Assembly (NCBI RefSeq): GCF_000423165.1
Contig: NZ_AUHL01000007.1
Location: 62,001-126,000, forward strand
Origin: Pseudidiomarina sediminum DSM 21906
Lineage (GTDB): Bacteria; Pseudomonadota; Gammaproteobacteria; Enterobacterales; Alteromonadaceae
DNA length: 64,000 nt
Reading direction: 5' to 3'
The translations under genes were made by a program, and so were the position numbers. Shown here one piece after another: positions 43,286 through 52,315 of this stretch (position 1 is the stretch's first letter; every line of letters starts with the position of its first letter). Below the pieces are notes generated by a model that was given only the letters and a program-made list of their open reading frames with translations, ran no database searches and was not told where the DNA came from.

Positions 43286-44581
43286 TTAAAACAGGTTAAA
43301 AAGAGAAATCGCAACCGCTAGGCCAATAAATGGCACCACGACTGTGACCGCTGCGACAGGCCAGTAGGCCGCCTGATGCGTTTCGTTACAAATTGCGCGA
43401 ATAGTGGTTACCACGTAACCGTTGTGCGGCAAGGAGTCGAGCGCGCCAGATGAAATGGCGACGATACGATGGAGTTGATCGGCGTTGACGCCTTGCTCCA
43501 TATAATGAGGACCAATTTCCGGAAGTGCGATGGCTTGCCCCCCCGAAGCGGACCCCGTAAGACCAGCAATGACACTAACGGCAACAGCTGCCCCCAACAA
43601 CTCGTTGCCTGGCAGGTTGGTCATCAGGGTGACCGCTTCAGAAAAAGCCGGAGTAATTTTAGCGATACTGCCAAACCCTACCACCGCGGAGGTGTTACCA
43701 ATGGCAATCAGGGCTCCGGTGGAGGCTTCACTGATGGCTTTTGAGACGTTTTGGAAGTGCTTGAAGTTGATAATGGCAATCGCCAAGACACCGCCGCTTA
43801 AGGCGATAATCAGAGCGTTTTGCTTTAAGTCCTCATGGAACAAGAAGCTTAATGTAAGTACCACGATAAGTGGCACCAACCCGCTCAATGGTGACGGTAG
43901 CTCGCGTTCGACTAGCTCAGGATCGCCTTCACGACCCACGAAGCTCTCACCACGATTGACCGCTTTTTTGATCATCTTGGTCAGCCACCAATAACCGATG
44001 ATAAACATGATGATGGCCACCACGAGAGAAACTTCCCATGCGGCATAAGGTGAAGTGCCAAGGTATTGCACCGGGATCCAGTTTTGAATTTCGGGCGAAC
44101 CCGCTGACGTCATCGTAAAGGTGACCGAGCCAAAGGCGAGTGCCGCAGGGATAAAACGGCGCGGTAAGTTGGCGTCTTTAAACAGTGAAAGCGCCATTGG
44201 ATAGACGGAGAAGGCAACAACGAAAACGCTGACACCACCATAAGTTAAAATCGCACAGGCCAAAACAACCGCCAGAACGGCTTGCTTTTTACCAAGTTTG
44301 GAAATGATCCAGCGCGCCACGCTATCGGCAGCGCCGGTGTCTTCCATGAATTTACCGAACAAAGAGCCAAGTAAAAACATGAAGAACCAAGCGGCAACGA
44401 AGCTGGCAAAACCACCCATGTAGGCGCTTACGAAATTCACGTCACCTTGAAACAGGGGGACGCCCGAGCATAACGCGACGAGCACCGCACAAAGCGGCGC
44501 GCTGATAAATAAGTTCATGCCACGCAGCGTCAGTACAATTAACAGTACCAAGCCACCGACCAGTCCAATCATGCTTAACAT
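43286..44581 (-). CDS. GntP family carboxylate permease
   Basis: A 431-residue membrane protein with about 12-14 segments and the GntP/IT-superfamily layout: MNLFISAPLCAVLVALCSG near the start, YMGGFASFVAAWFFMFLLGS LFGK in segment 2, GGVSVFVVAFSVYPMALSLF, FTMTSAGSPEIQNWIPVQYL, and GSASGGQAIALPEIGPHYME in the second half. Family members carry gluconate, hydroxybutyrate and other short carboxylates. As first gene of the operon with a CoA ligase it is likely the entry route of the acid that is then activated. The ribosome-binding site GAGGT precedes ATG 44581; a second ATG at 44572 is possible. Confidence 0.88.
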   Translation of the reverse strand: MLSMIGLVGGLVLLIVLTLRGMNLFISAPLCAVLVALCSGVPLFQGDVNFVSAYMGGFASFVAAWFFMFLLGSLFGKFMEDTGAADSVARWIISKLGKKQAVLAVVLACAILTYGGVSVFVVAFSVYPMALSLFKDANLPRRFIPAALAFGSVTFTMTSAGSPEIQNWIPVQYLGTSPYAAWEVSLVVAIIMFIIGYWWLTKMIKKAVNRGESFVGREGDPELVERELPSPLSGLVPLIVVLTLSFLFHEDLKQNALIIALSGGVLAIAIINFKHFQNVSKAISEASTGALIAIGNTSAVVGFGSIAKITPAFSEAVTLMTNLPGNELLGAAVAVSVIAGLTGSASGGQAIALPEIGPHYMEQGVNADQLHRIVAISSGALDSLPHNGYVVTTIRAICNETHQAAYWPVAAVTVVVPFIGLAVAISLFNLF

Positions 44582-44769
44582 GCATTACCTCTTGTTCTTT
44601 TTTTAATGGCAACATGATGCGCGAGACGGTTTTGAATTTACATAGTACTAACGTACAGAATACAAACCTAACACTTTGGGCTAGGGTATCGGAGTCTTAT
44701 AAAACTACGTGCTCTTAAGGCACGACAAAATAACAGTACAACAATAACAGTTACCGGGAGAATGACATC

Positions 44770-47001
44770 ATGCGTCAACCCAAGTTTCGCCATTCACTTT
44801 TAGCTCTTGCTGTTGCGTCAGTGGTAAGCATGCCAGCTTACGCACAACAAGATGAGCCAACAGAAGAGAATGAAGTTAAAGGTCTGGAGCGGATTGAAGT
44901 TACCGCACGCCGCAAAACCGAAAGCCTGCAAGAAGTGCCTGTCTCAGTATCATCATTCGGTGCAGGTGATTTGGAAGAGCTCGGTGTAGAAGATATTACC
45001 GAGCTGCAGCAACGTATCCCAAACACCACGTTGCAAGTCAGCCGGGGCACCAACTCAACCTTGACTGCATACATCCGTGGTGTCGGTCAGCAAGACCCAT
45101 TATGGGGCTTTGAACCAGGTGTGGGTGTTTACATTGATGATGTCTACATCGCCCGTCCGCAAGGTGCTGTCTTAGAGGTGATGGATTTAGAGCGCATTGA
45201 AGTACTGCGTGGTCCACAAGGTACCTTGTACGGTAAGAACACCATCGGTGGTGCACTGAAGTATGTGACCAAAGAATTAAGTGGCTATGACGAATTCTCC
45301 ATTCAAGGCACCGTGGGTAGCTACAATCAACGTGACTTGAAACTCTCAGGACAAACGGCGCTAACGGATAACTTCTTTGTCGGCGGTGCTATCGCGACCT
45401 TGCAGCGTGATGGCTTCGGTGAGTACGTCAATACCGGTGATGACAACTATAATAAAGATTTGCTCACCTACCGTGCTTCAGCAAAATGGCTGCTCAATGA
45501 AGACATGGATCTGAAGTTCTCGTATGACAAGACGAAAGATGAATCAAACTCGAAAGGTGGACACCGTCTACTGACCAGTTTGGTGACGGGGCAAGACCCG
45601 TATGACGATGTCTACGATTCAAACACTGCAATGCCAGTGGACAACTTGGTCGAAACCGAAGGTTGGTCAATGGTATTCAACTGGGATATCAACGCGAACT
45701 GGGGCTTTAAGTCTGTTACGGCCTCGCGTGAAGGTAACACCGATACCAACATCGACTTTAACTCTACTGGCGAACCTATTTTCATGGTGCCAGCGATTTA
45801 TGAAGACGAACAGTTCACCCAAGAATTCCAAGTAAGTTATACCAATAACAGTAACTTTGACTTTGTCGGTGGGGTTTACTTCTATGATGGCGAAGCCTGT
45901 GGTGTGTTCGGTACTGTGTTGCCTCTTTACTTGGAAGCACTCGGTGGCGTGACCGTTGATAACGGTGGCTGTGTCCAAACCGATAGCTTAGCGATCTACG
46001 GTCAAGCCAACTATGATTTGAACGATGACTGGGCGTTAACCCTTGGTGGCCGCTACACCCGTGACGAAAAAGAAGCGGAAGTTTACCGTTATACTTATCT
46101 TGGTGTGCACTATATCAACCGTGACCCAGCGGATAGCTACGGTGACCCGTTTGCGGTGAATTCAGAGTTCAACACCAAAGCGGACTGGAGCCGTTTCTCA
46201 CCACATGTGGCGTTAAACTATCGTGTCAATGATGATGTGATGCTGTACGGTAGTTACAGTAATGGCTTTAAGTCGGGTGGCGTTGACATGCGTGCGGATC
46301 AGTCGTTGAACCCAACCATCAATGAGCCTTACGATCCTGAAATTGTCGACACGTTTGAATTAGGCTTTAAGTCTGAACTTGCCGAAGGTCGCATGCGCTT
46401 AAATGGTGCTGTGTTCTACTCGGACTATCAAGACATGCAGGTGACCGTGCAGCGTGTCGTTGAAGCGGGGATTTCGTCGCAAGTCTTGAACGCTGGTCAA
46501 TCGACGGTGAAAGGTATTGAGCTTGAGTCGGTCTATGCTGCTACCGATACCTTAAACTTCACAGCGGTTGTGGGTTACATCGACGCTGAGTTTGATTCGA
46601 TCACTTACAGTGAGCCAGCAACAGGTGAAATCACTGATGTGACCGACGCGTGGAGCTTCCAAAACACGCCGAAAACGACTTATAGCTTAGGCTTTAACAA
46701 GACCTTTGAAATGGAAAGTGGCCAGATTGTTTGGTCAGGTAACTATGCGTTCCGTGACGACACGCAGATGTTTGAAATTCCATCGCGTCTCGATCAAAGT
46801 GACTATGGTCTGTTCAACACCAGCGTGGTTTGGTACTCGAACAGCGGTCAATGGAACGTTGGCTTACACGGCAAAAACTTAGGTAATGAAGAGTATCGCG
46901 TTGGCGGCTACAACTTCGGACCGACGTTTGGTGATGATGCGGTTGTTGCCTACTACGGCGACCCACGTACTGTCTCCCTGACAGTGGGGTACAAGTTCTA
47001 A
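44770..47001 (+). CDS. TonB-dependent outer-membrane receptor
   Basis: A 743-residue receptor: signal peptide (residues 1-25, cleavage near AYAQQ), TonB box ERIEVTARRK at about 41-50, plug with SLQEVPVSVSSFGAGDLEEL, TLTAYIRGVGQQDPLWGFEP, VGVYIDDVYIARPQGAVLEV and LRGPQGTLYGKNTIGGALKY, then a beta barrel ending SLTVGYKF. Two cysteines lie in a loop (GEACGVF, DNGGCVQT). It is of the large family of uncharacterised receptors often found beside lipid or aromatic catabolism genes. Divergent from the permease-CoA ligase-hydrolase operon (188 bp), with the ribosome-binding site CGGGAGAATG. A terminator follows. Confidence 0.92.
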   Translation: MRQPKFRHSLLALAVASVVSMPAYAQQDEPTEENEVKGLERIEVTARRKTESLQEVPVSVSSFGAGDLEELGVEDITELQQRIPNTTLQVSRGTNSTLTAYIRGVGQQDPLWGFEPGVGVYIDDVYIARPQGAVLEVMDLERIEVLRGPQGTLYGKNTIGGALKYVTKELSGYDEFSIQGTVGSYNQRDLKLSGQTALTDNFFVGGAIATLQRDGFGEYVNTGDDNYNKDLLTYRASAKWLLNEDMDLKFSYDKTKDESNSKGGHRLLTSLVTGQDPYDDVYDSNTAMPVDNLVETEGWSMVFNWDINANWGFKSVTASREGNTDTNIDFNSTGEPIFMVPAIYEDEQFTQEFQVSYTNNSNFDFVGGVYFYDGEACGVFGTVLPLYLEALGGVTVDNGGCVQTDSLAIYGQANYDLNDDWALTLGGRYTRDEKEAEVYRYTYLGVHYINRDPADSYGDPFAVNSEFNTKADWSRFSPHVALNYRVNDDVMLYGSYSNGFKSGGVDMRADQSLNPTINEPYDPEIVDTFELGFKSELAEGRMRLNGAVFYSDYQDMQVTVQRVVEAGISSQVLNAGQSTVKGIELESVYAATDTLNFTAVVGYIDAEFDSITYSEPATGEITDVTDAWSFQNTPKTTYSLGFNKTFEMESGQIVWSGNYAFRDDTQMFEIPSRLDQSDYGLFNTSVVWYSNSGQWNVGLHGKNLGNEEYRVGGYNFGPTFGDDAVVAYYGDPRTVSLTVGYKF

Positions 47002-47016
47002 ACCCCATAAAACGAT

Positions 47017-47060
47017 GTGGCTGCCTTGAATTTTCAGGGCAGCCACTGACTTTTTCTTTT
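47017..47060 (+). terminator. Terminator after the TonB receptor, just upstream of the response regulator
   Basis: GTGGCTGCC (47017-47025) pairs with GGCAGCCAC (47038-47046) with further pairing inside, followed by a T-rich tail (TTTTTCTTTT). It ends only 12 bp before the regulator's first ATG. Confidence 0.82.
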
Positions 47061-47072
47061 GGACGCGCTAGC

Positions 47073-47750
47073 ATGGCTGACAGTATTCAACAACCGACCT
47101 CGACTATGGCGCGCGCAATTATTGCTGATGATCATCCTTTGTTTCGTGCTGCATTAAAGCAGGCGTTGAGCGAAACCTTATCAACGGATATTGCCGAAGC
47201 AGCAAGTTTCGAACAATTACTTGAGGTGCTGCAGGCACAACCTCAGTTAGAACTCATCTTACTCGACCTCTCGATGCCCGGGAATAAAGGCTTAGCAGCC
47301 ATTACTTCACTGCGCAGTCGGTTTCCGGATGTGCTGGTGGTCGTGGTCTCAGCTAATGAACAAATTCCGGTTATTCGACAAGCGATGGCCTTTGGTGCCA
47401 GTGCTTATATTCCCAAGTCGATGCCATTGGCTGAGTTGCAACAGGCGATTCACACGGTCCTAGCAGGCGATACTTGGCTTCCTGATCATTTACGTGATGT
47501 GATTGAAGCTGAATCTGCGGCACCAGAAGAAGACTTCGCTGAGCGTCTTGAGTTGCTGACGCCACAACAGTATCGGGTCTTGGAATGTTTGGCAGACGGT
47601 TTGTTGAACAAACAAATTGCCTATGAACTCAATGTACAAGAAACCACGATCAAGCAGCATGTCTCTGCGATTTTGCGCAAGCTTGAAGTCACCAACCGTA
47701 CGCAAGCTGGGATTCTCTTCAAACAAATGCTTAATGTTCCTGAGATTTAA
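47073..47750 (+). CDS. LuxR-family response regulator (CrbR/ErdR-like)
   Basis: A 225-residue regulator with a REC domain (phospho-acceptor D65 in LILLDLSMPG, acidic pair D19-D20 in IIADDHPLF, K in YIPKSM) and a C-terminal LuxR helix-turn-helix (LTPQQYRVLECLADGLLNKQ, KQHVSAILRKLEV). The alternative ATG at 47106 (MARAIIADDHP) would start right at the REC domain and leaves more space after the terminator. Its stop codon overlaps that of the opposed hybrid kinase gene by four bases. Pairing with an SLC5-type hybrid kinase is the CrbR/CrbS (ErdR/MxtR) pattern known to control acetyl-CoA synthetase. Confidence 0.85.
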   Translation: MADSIQQPTSTMARAIIADDHPLFRAALKQALSETLSTDIAEAASFEQLLEVLQAQPQLELILLDLSMPGNKGLAAITSLRSRFPDVLVVVVSANEQIPVIRQAMAFGASAYIPKSMPLAELQQAIHTVLAGDTWLPDHLRDVIEAESAAPEEDFAERLELLTPQQYRVLECLADGLLNKQIAYELNVQETTIKQHVSAILRKLEVTNRTQAGILFKQMLNVPEI

Positions 47751-50700
47751 TTCAGATAGCGTTTCAACAAGCGACGCAGCGCTGCTGGCTTGAGCGGTTT
47801 CGGCGTAAACCCAGCGCGCGCGGCGATCGCTTGTTCGCGCACTACTTCGTCAGGATCTGCCGAAATCACTATGGCTGGAAGCTCGGCATAGTTTAGTTGC
47901 TGACGCAGCCAATACAGCACTTCGACGCCGGTATCGTCGTCATCCAAATGGTAGTCCACGATAATAAGATCGGGACGCTTTGTCGCTGCGCCAAGAGGGA
48001 AATCATGGCGCTGAGAGGCTTTCACGATGGTGGCGCCCCAGCCGCTGAGGAGTTGGCTGACGGCCGTTAACATACCTTGGTCGTTGTCCAGTAACCACAA
48101 CGTGCGACCAGTTAGGAACTGGTCTGTCAGAGGTTGCGAAATCTGGGCCGGTTCAGTGGTACGGACGCGCCAACGCGTAACCGGTAAGGTCATGGCAAAA
48201 CAGGTGCCACGCCCGACGGTCGATTCGACCCGCAGCGGTAACTGTAATAATTTACTGAGACGATCGACAATGGCGAGCCCTAATCCAATCCCCGGATTAT
48301 CTCCCTGCGGAGCGACTTGATGAAATTCGCGGAAAATGGCCTGTAGTTGGTCCGGCGGAATACCTTGCCCCGTATCAATGACGTGTAATTCGAGTTGCTG
48401 TTGGCGGCGGCGACTGCCCACCAAAATTCGCCCATGACTGGTGTAGCGTACCGCGTTCGAGAGCAGGTTCTGTAGCATACGGCTAAGTAGCTTACGGTCG
48501 GTATAAACTTCTGCTGAACAAGGTACATAGTCAATCCGCAGACCTTTGTCCGCTGCGATAACCCGCTGCGTTTCAATAATAGGCAATACCACTTCATGCA
48601 AACTCACATGCTGCAGATTAACCGGTAAATTCCCAGCTTCGAGGCGCGTCATATCAAGCAACATCGTAAGCAGTTCTTCCGCATTTTGCAGTGACTGTTG
48701 AATTTGTCGTGCTAACACACCTTGCTCGCCGTGCAAGCGCTGGCGCAGCATGTCACAAAAGAGGGTGGCGGCGTTGAAGGGTTGCATTAGGTCGTGACTG
48801 ACGGCTGCAAAAAAGCGTGACTTACTTCGATGGGCGCGTTCTTCCGCTTGTTTCGCTTCAAGCAATTGCTGGGTACGTTCGGCGACCCGAGACTCAAGTT
48901 CCCGGTTAATTTCTTCCAATTGCTGCTGCGCTTGGACAAGATCGGTGATATCTGTATAAGTGGTCACAAACCCACCGCCTGGCATTGGCGCGCCCTGTAG
49001 CTCAATGTATTGGTCACCTTGCTGGCGCTGATACCGATAGGCACTTCCCGAGCGCAAAAAATTCAAACGTTTACTAATCTCGCTGTCGAGATCATGGGGC
49101 TGTCCAGAGCCAAGCATGCCACGCTTGGCGTTATAGCGCAGCAGTTCGGCGACAGGCCGACCTGCGGCGAGAAAGCCTTGTGGGTAATGGAAGATTTCCT
49201 CATAACGTTGATTCCATGCGACCAGGCGTAAGTCTTGATCCACCACACTGATCCCCTGTGGAATATTCTCAACCGAAGCTTGCAGGAGTTCGCGGTTAAA
49301 CTTGTAAAGTTGCGAGGCTTCCGTTGCCCAAGTCACCACTTGCGCGATAGGCACGCCAGGCTGTTGGGTGACGGCATCAAGCAGAATACGGCTGGCAGCA
49401 CTACCAATCACGGCAGCTAGCTCACGCTCGACACGCGCTAATACTGGGGTGGGTACCCAGTCATCATTGGGCGCACTGGTTAGTTCTAAATGCGAGCGTT
49501 GCTGCAGGCGTTCTAGTTCTACTGAGTCAAAAAAGCGGGCTAAAACTTGGCGCAATCGTCCCCAAGTGATGGGTTGGTGCTGATAGAGCTCCTGATGATA
49601 GCGGTCTGGGTCTGTCCAGCTGGCGGCTAGCTCCTTCGAGCGTTGGCTCGGGCGCAGCCAGGAGGCGACAATGTATAGGATGAGATTGCAGCCGAGGCTT
49701 AGGACGACACCCTGTGCCAGCGCAAAGTCATCGAGCTCACGCGTGACGGTAAGCGAAGGTAAAAACAAATACCAGCCCCACAGCAGTGTACCCGCGCCTA
49801 GACCGAGCACAGCGCCGGTGAAGTTGGCGCGGCGCCAAATCAGCCCGCCTAACAGGGCTGGCGCGAGTTGGGCTAATAGGGCTAAGGACAAGAGTCCAGC
49901 GTTCACGAGCGGCAAATTAGCTTCAGTGAGTTTTAAAAAGCCAAAGGCCAGCAAAATGATGGTGGCAATCGTCGTACGCCGAATCATCAAGATGCGATTG
50001 GGGGTGAAGGTAAGCTTGCGTAATTTGCGTTGGGTAAGCTTCAACCACAATGGCATGATGACGTCATTCGACATCATGATGCTGAGCGCTAGCGTAGCGA
50101 TCATCACCATGCTGGTAGCCGAAGCAAGCCCCCCGATAAAGGCCACCGCAGTGATCGCCGGCACGTCTGCGAGCAACAACAGTTGCAACATAAAGGTGTC
50201 TTGCTGCGCGGCGTCTGGCACCAGCAGCAAGCCGGCTAAGGCAATCGGCAAAATGAATAAGTTAATGACAAACAGGTACAGAGGAAAAGCCCAGCGCGCG
50301 GTGCGAAGTTCCTCGGGGTCGGTATTTTCAATGTAGCTGACATGAAATTGCCGCGGCAGACAGAACATTGAAATGGCACCCAACAACACGTGGGTGGCGT
50401 AAATAAAGATACCGTTGGGCTTATCAACAAAAACCTCGGCAACCTGAGGGTTGGCCGCCGCTTCTTGTACTAAAGCGCCCACGCCGTCGAACATACTGTA
50501 GCTCACAAACATGCCGACCAAGACAAAAGCACCAAGCTTGACGACGGATTCAAAGGCTACGGCATCCATCAATCCTGCATGCTGCTCGGCTAAACTTAAA
50601 CGACGGGTGCCAAACAACACAGCAAAACCGATCATGGCTAAGGCAACGAGCGCCGCGACATCGCCGAACCAAGGCAGCGGACTCTCAGTGATGCCGCTCG

Positions 50701-51124
50701 CCACCGCAAAGCTCCCTGTGACCGCGCGTAACTGCAGGGCGATATAGGGCACAATGCCGACCAATGCGAGCAGAGCAACGACAATCGAAAGTGACGAGGA
50801 CTTACCGTAGCGATGGCTAATGACATCGGCGATGGAAGTGAGGTTTTGCTGCTTACAGACCTGCAAAAGGCGCAATTGAATGCGATGTGCGAACAGAAAC
50901 ACCACAATAGCCCCAACATAAGTAGGGGCCATAGCCCAACCATAGTGAGCGGATTGCGTGATAGTTCCGTAAAAGGCCCAAGTGGTGCAGTGGATCCCTT
51001 GCGCGAGAGCGTAGCGATAGGGTTTGATTTGATTCGGTGCTTTGCGCTCACCGCGGTACGCGATGCTATAAAGCAGGGCAATATAGAGAATCGCGAGAAC
51101 GACAGTGAGCGTGGTGGAGAGCAT
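47747..51124 (-). CDS. SLC5-type hybrid sensor histidine kinase (CrbS-like)
   Basis: A 1125-residue kinase. Residues about 1-490 form a sodium:solute symporter-like (SLC5) membrane domain with some 13 helices (TTWAFYGTITQSAHYGWAMA, LTSIADVISHRYG). Then come a STAC-like linker, a PAS domain at about 640-740 (SVVDQDLRLVAWNQRYEEIF), a coiled coil, HisKA with phospho-His H777 (VSHDLMQPFNA), HATPase (NLLSNAVRYTSHGRILVG, VIDTGQGIPPDQ, GIGLGLAIVDRLSKLL) and a REC domain with D1057 in VDYHLDDDD. This is the CrbS/MxtR architecture; CrbS-CrbR controls acs and acetate use in Vibrio and Pseudomonas. The TRIC-type gene lies 2 bp upstream. Confidence 0.9.
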   Translation of the reverse strand: MLSTTLTVVLAILYIALLYSIAYRGERKAPNQIKPYRYALAQGIHCTTWAFYGTITQSAHYGWAMAPTYVGAIVVFLFAHRIQLRLLQVCKQQNLTSIADVISHRYGKSSSLSIVVALLALVGIVPYIALQLRAVTGSFAVASGITESPLPWFGDVAALVALAMIGFAVLFGTRRLSLAEQHAGLMDAVAFESVVKLGAFVLVGMFVSYSMFDGVGALVQEAAANPQVAEVFVDKPNGIFIYATHVLLGAISMFCLPRQFHVSYIENTDPEELRTARWAFPLYLFVINLFILPIALAGLLLVPDAAQQDTFMLQLLLLADVPAITAVAFIGGLASATSMVMIATLALSIMMSNDVIMPLWLKLTQRKLRKLTFTPNRILMIRRTTIATIILLAFGFLKLTEANLPLVNAGLLSLALLAQLAPALLGGLIWRRANFTGAVLGLGAGTLLWGWYLFLPSLTVTRELDDFALAQGVVLSLGCNLILYIVASWLRPSQRSKELAASWTDPDRYHQELYQHQPITWGRLRQVLARFFDSVELERLQQRSHLELTSAPNDDWVPTPVLARVERELAAVIGSAASRILLDAVTQQPGVPIAQVVTWATEASQLYKFNRELLQASVENIPQGISVVDQDLRLVAWNQRYEEIFHYPQGFLAAGRPVAELLRYNAKRGMLGSGQPHDLDSEISKRLNFLRSGSAYRYQRQQGDQYIELQGAPMPGGGFVTTYTDITDLVQAQQQLEEINRELESRVAERTQQLLEAKQAEERAHRSKSRFFAAVSHDLMQPFNAATLFCDMLRQRLHGEQGVLARQIQQSLQNAEELLTMLLDMTRLEAGNLPVNLQHVSLHEVVLPIIETQRVIAADKGLRIDYVPCSAEVYTDRKLLSRMLQNLLSNAVRYTSHGRILVGSRRRQQQLELHVIDTGQGIPPDQLQAIFREFHQVAPQGDNPGIGLGLAIVDRLSKLLQLPLRVESTVGRGTCFAMTLPVTRWRVRTTEPAQISQPLTDQFLTGRTLWLLDNDQGMLTAVSQLLSGWGATIVKASQRHDFPLGAATKRPDLIIVDYHLDDDDTGVEVLYWLRQQLNYAELPAIVISADPDEVVREQAIAARAGFTPKPLKPAALRRLLKRYLN

Positions 51125-51126
51125 GA

Positions 51127-51744
51127 CTAGCGCGACTCACCATGTTCTTGAAAGACCGCCAAGTACCATTTCCATTTGATGGCGCCCAAGCGCAGCAACA
51201 AGGTAATGATGCCGCCGCTCAGCAGGGCGAGCAATTCGTTGTGCGGAGCAATGAGAACAAAGACGCTGCCGCCAGCTAGACAAGTGGTTGCGTAGAGTTC
51301 ACCTTTAAGTAGCATAGGGACATCGCGCGCTAGCACGTCACGAATCATGCCACCAAAACACGCCGTGATGGTGCCCATCACGACACAAATGAGCGGTGGA
51401 AAACCTGCCAAAAGCGCTTTCTGAGCCCCCATAACGGCAAAAAATGCCAGTCCGAAGGCATCGGCAATAAGCAACGTTTTTTGGTGGATAAAATCGCGAA
51501 AGCGCAGCCATAAGATGGTCAGTACGGCAGCAATAAGAATGGTATAGAGGTACGAAGGGTCATAGACCCAAAACACTGGCAAGCCGAGAATTAAGTCGCG
51601 CACGGTTCCACCACCAATGGCTGTTACCGAGGCGAGCACAATCACGCCGAAGCCGTCCATATTTTTACGGAAGGCGAGTAAAGTCCCGGAAATCGCGAAC
51701 ACCGCAACGCCGAGATGATCAAACCAGTAAAAAAACAGATCCAT
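51127..51744 (-). CDS. TRIC-type cation channel family protein (UPF0126)
   Basis: A 205-residue protein with seven membrane segments and two GGxxRD repeats: SVTAIGGGTVRDLILGLPVF near residues 40-59 and CFGGMIRDVLARDVPMLLKG near 130-150, the hallmark of the YadS/YicG (UPF0126, TRIC-like) family. Prokaryotic TRIC proteins form trimeric potassium-permeable channels. The function in this organism is unknown; the older label is trimeric intracellular cation channel. It ends 2 bp before the hybrid kinase start on the same strand, so the two are co-transcribed. Confidence 0.88.
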   Translation of the reverse strand: MDLFFYWFDHLGVAVFAISGTLLAFRKNMDGFGVIVLASVTAIGGGTVRDLILGLPVFWVYDPSYLYTILIAAVLTILWLRFRDFIHQKTLLIADAFGLAFFAVMGAQKALLAGFPPLICVVMGTITACFGGMIRDVLARDVPMLLKGELYATTCLAGGSVFVLIAPHNELLALLSGGIITLLLRLGAIKWKWYLAVFQEHGESR

Positions 51745-51960
51745 AGTTATTAGCTACTGATAAAGCGTGTAAAAACCTAGTTTGGCACGGATTGTTACGA
51801 AAGCCTAGCCACCAGTTATGTAACTTGACTCCCCATTGGCGGTGAAATTCGTTAGAATGCGGAACAATTTTACAAAAAATTGCGGTGGAGGGTTGTTTGC
51901 GTGTTGAATGTCCCCCATTTCAAAATGATTCAGAACTAACTCGATACTTATGAGGAAATT

Positions 51961-52296
51961 ATGGACTTTCTAATTGGTACTGCATACGCACAAGACGGCG
52001 CGGCCCAGCAAGGCGGCGGTATGGAACTGATTTTCATGCTGGTTATGTTCGGTTTGATCTTCTACTTCATGATCTACCGTCCACAAGCCAAACGTGTGAA
52101 GCAACATAAAGAGTTAATCGCTAGCGTGAGCAAAGGTGATGAAGTTCTTATGAATGGCGGCATGGTTGGCCGTATTACTAAAATCAGCGAAGACAAAGAC
52201 TTCATGGTGATTGATCTTGCTGAAGGGGTTGAAGTGACCGTGCAGAAATCAGCGGTAACAGCGGTTCTGCCAAAAGGAACCATGAAATCTCTGTAA
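51961..52296 (+). CDS. yajC: Preprotein translocase accessory subunit YajC
   Basis: The 111-residue protein has one N-terminal membrane segment (MELIFMLVMFGLIFYFMIYR) followed by PQAKRVKQHKELIASVSKGD and MNGGMVGRITKISEDKDFMV, the standard YajC layout. YajC is the small partner of SecDF-YidC at the SecYEG translocon. It is 19 bp before secD. ATG 51961 follows GAGGAAATT. The 216-bp gap upstream (51745-51960) contains a TAGAAT -10-like hexamer near 51854; no -35 is clear. Confidence 0.96.
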   Translation: MDFLIGTAYAQDGAAQQGGGMELIFMLVMFGLIFYFMIYRPQAKRVKQHKELIASVSKGDEVLMNGGMVGRITKISEDKDFMVIDLAEGVEVTVQKSAVTAVLPKGTMKSL

Positions 52297-52315
52297 GTAG
52301 AGATAAGGATATAAC

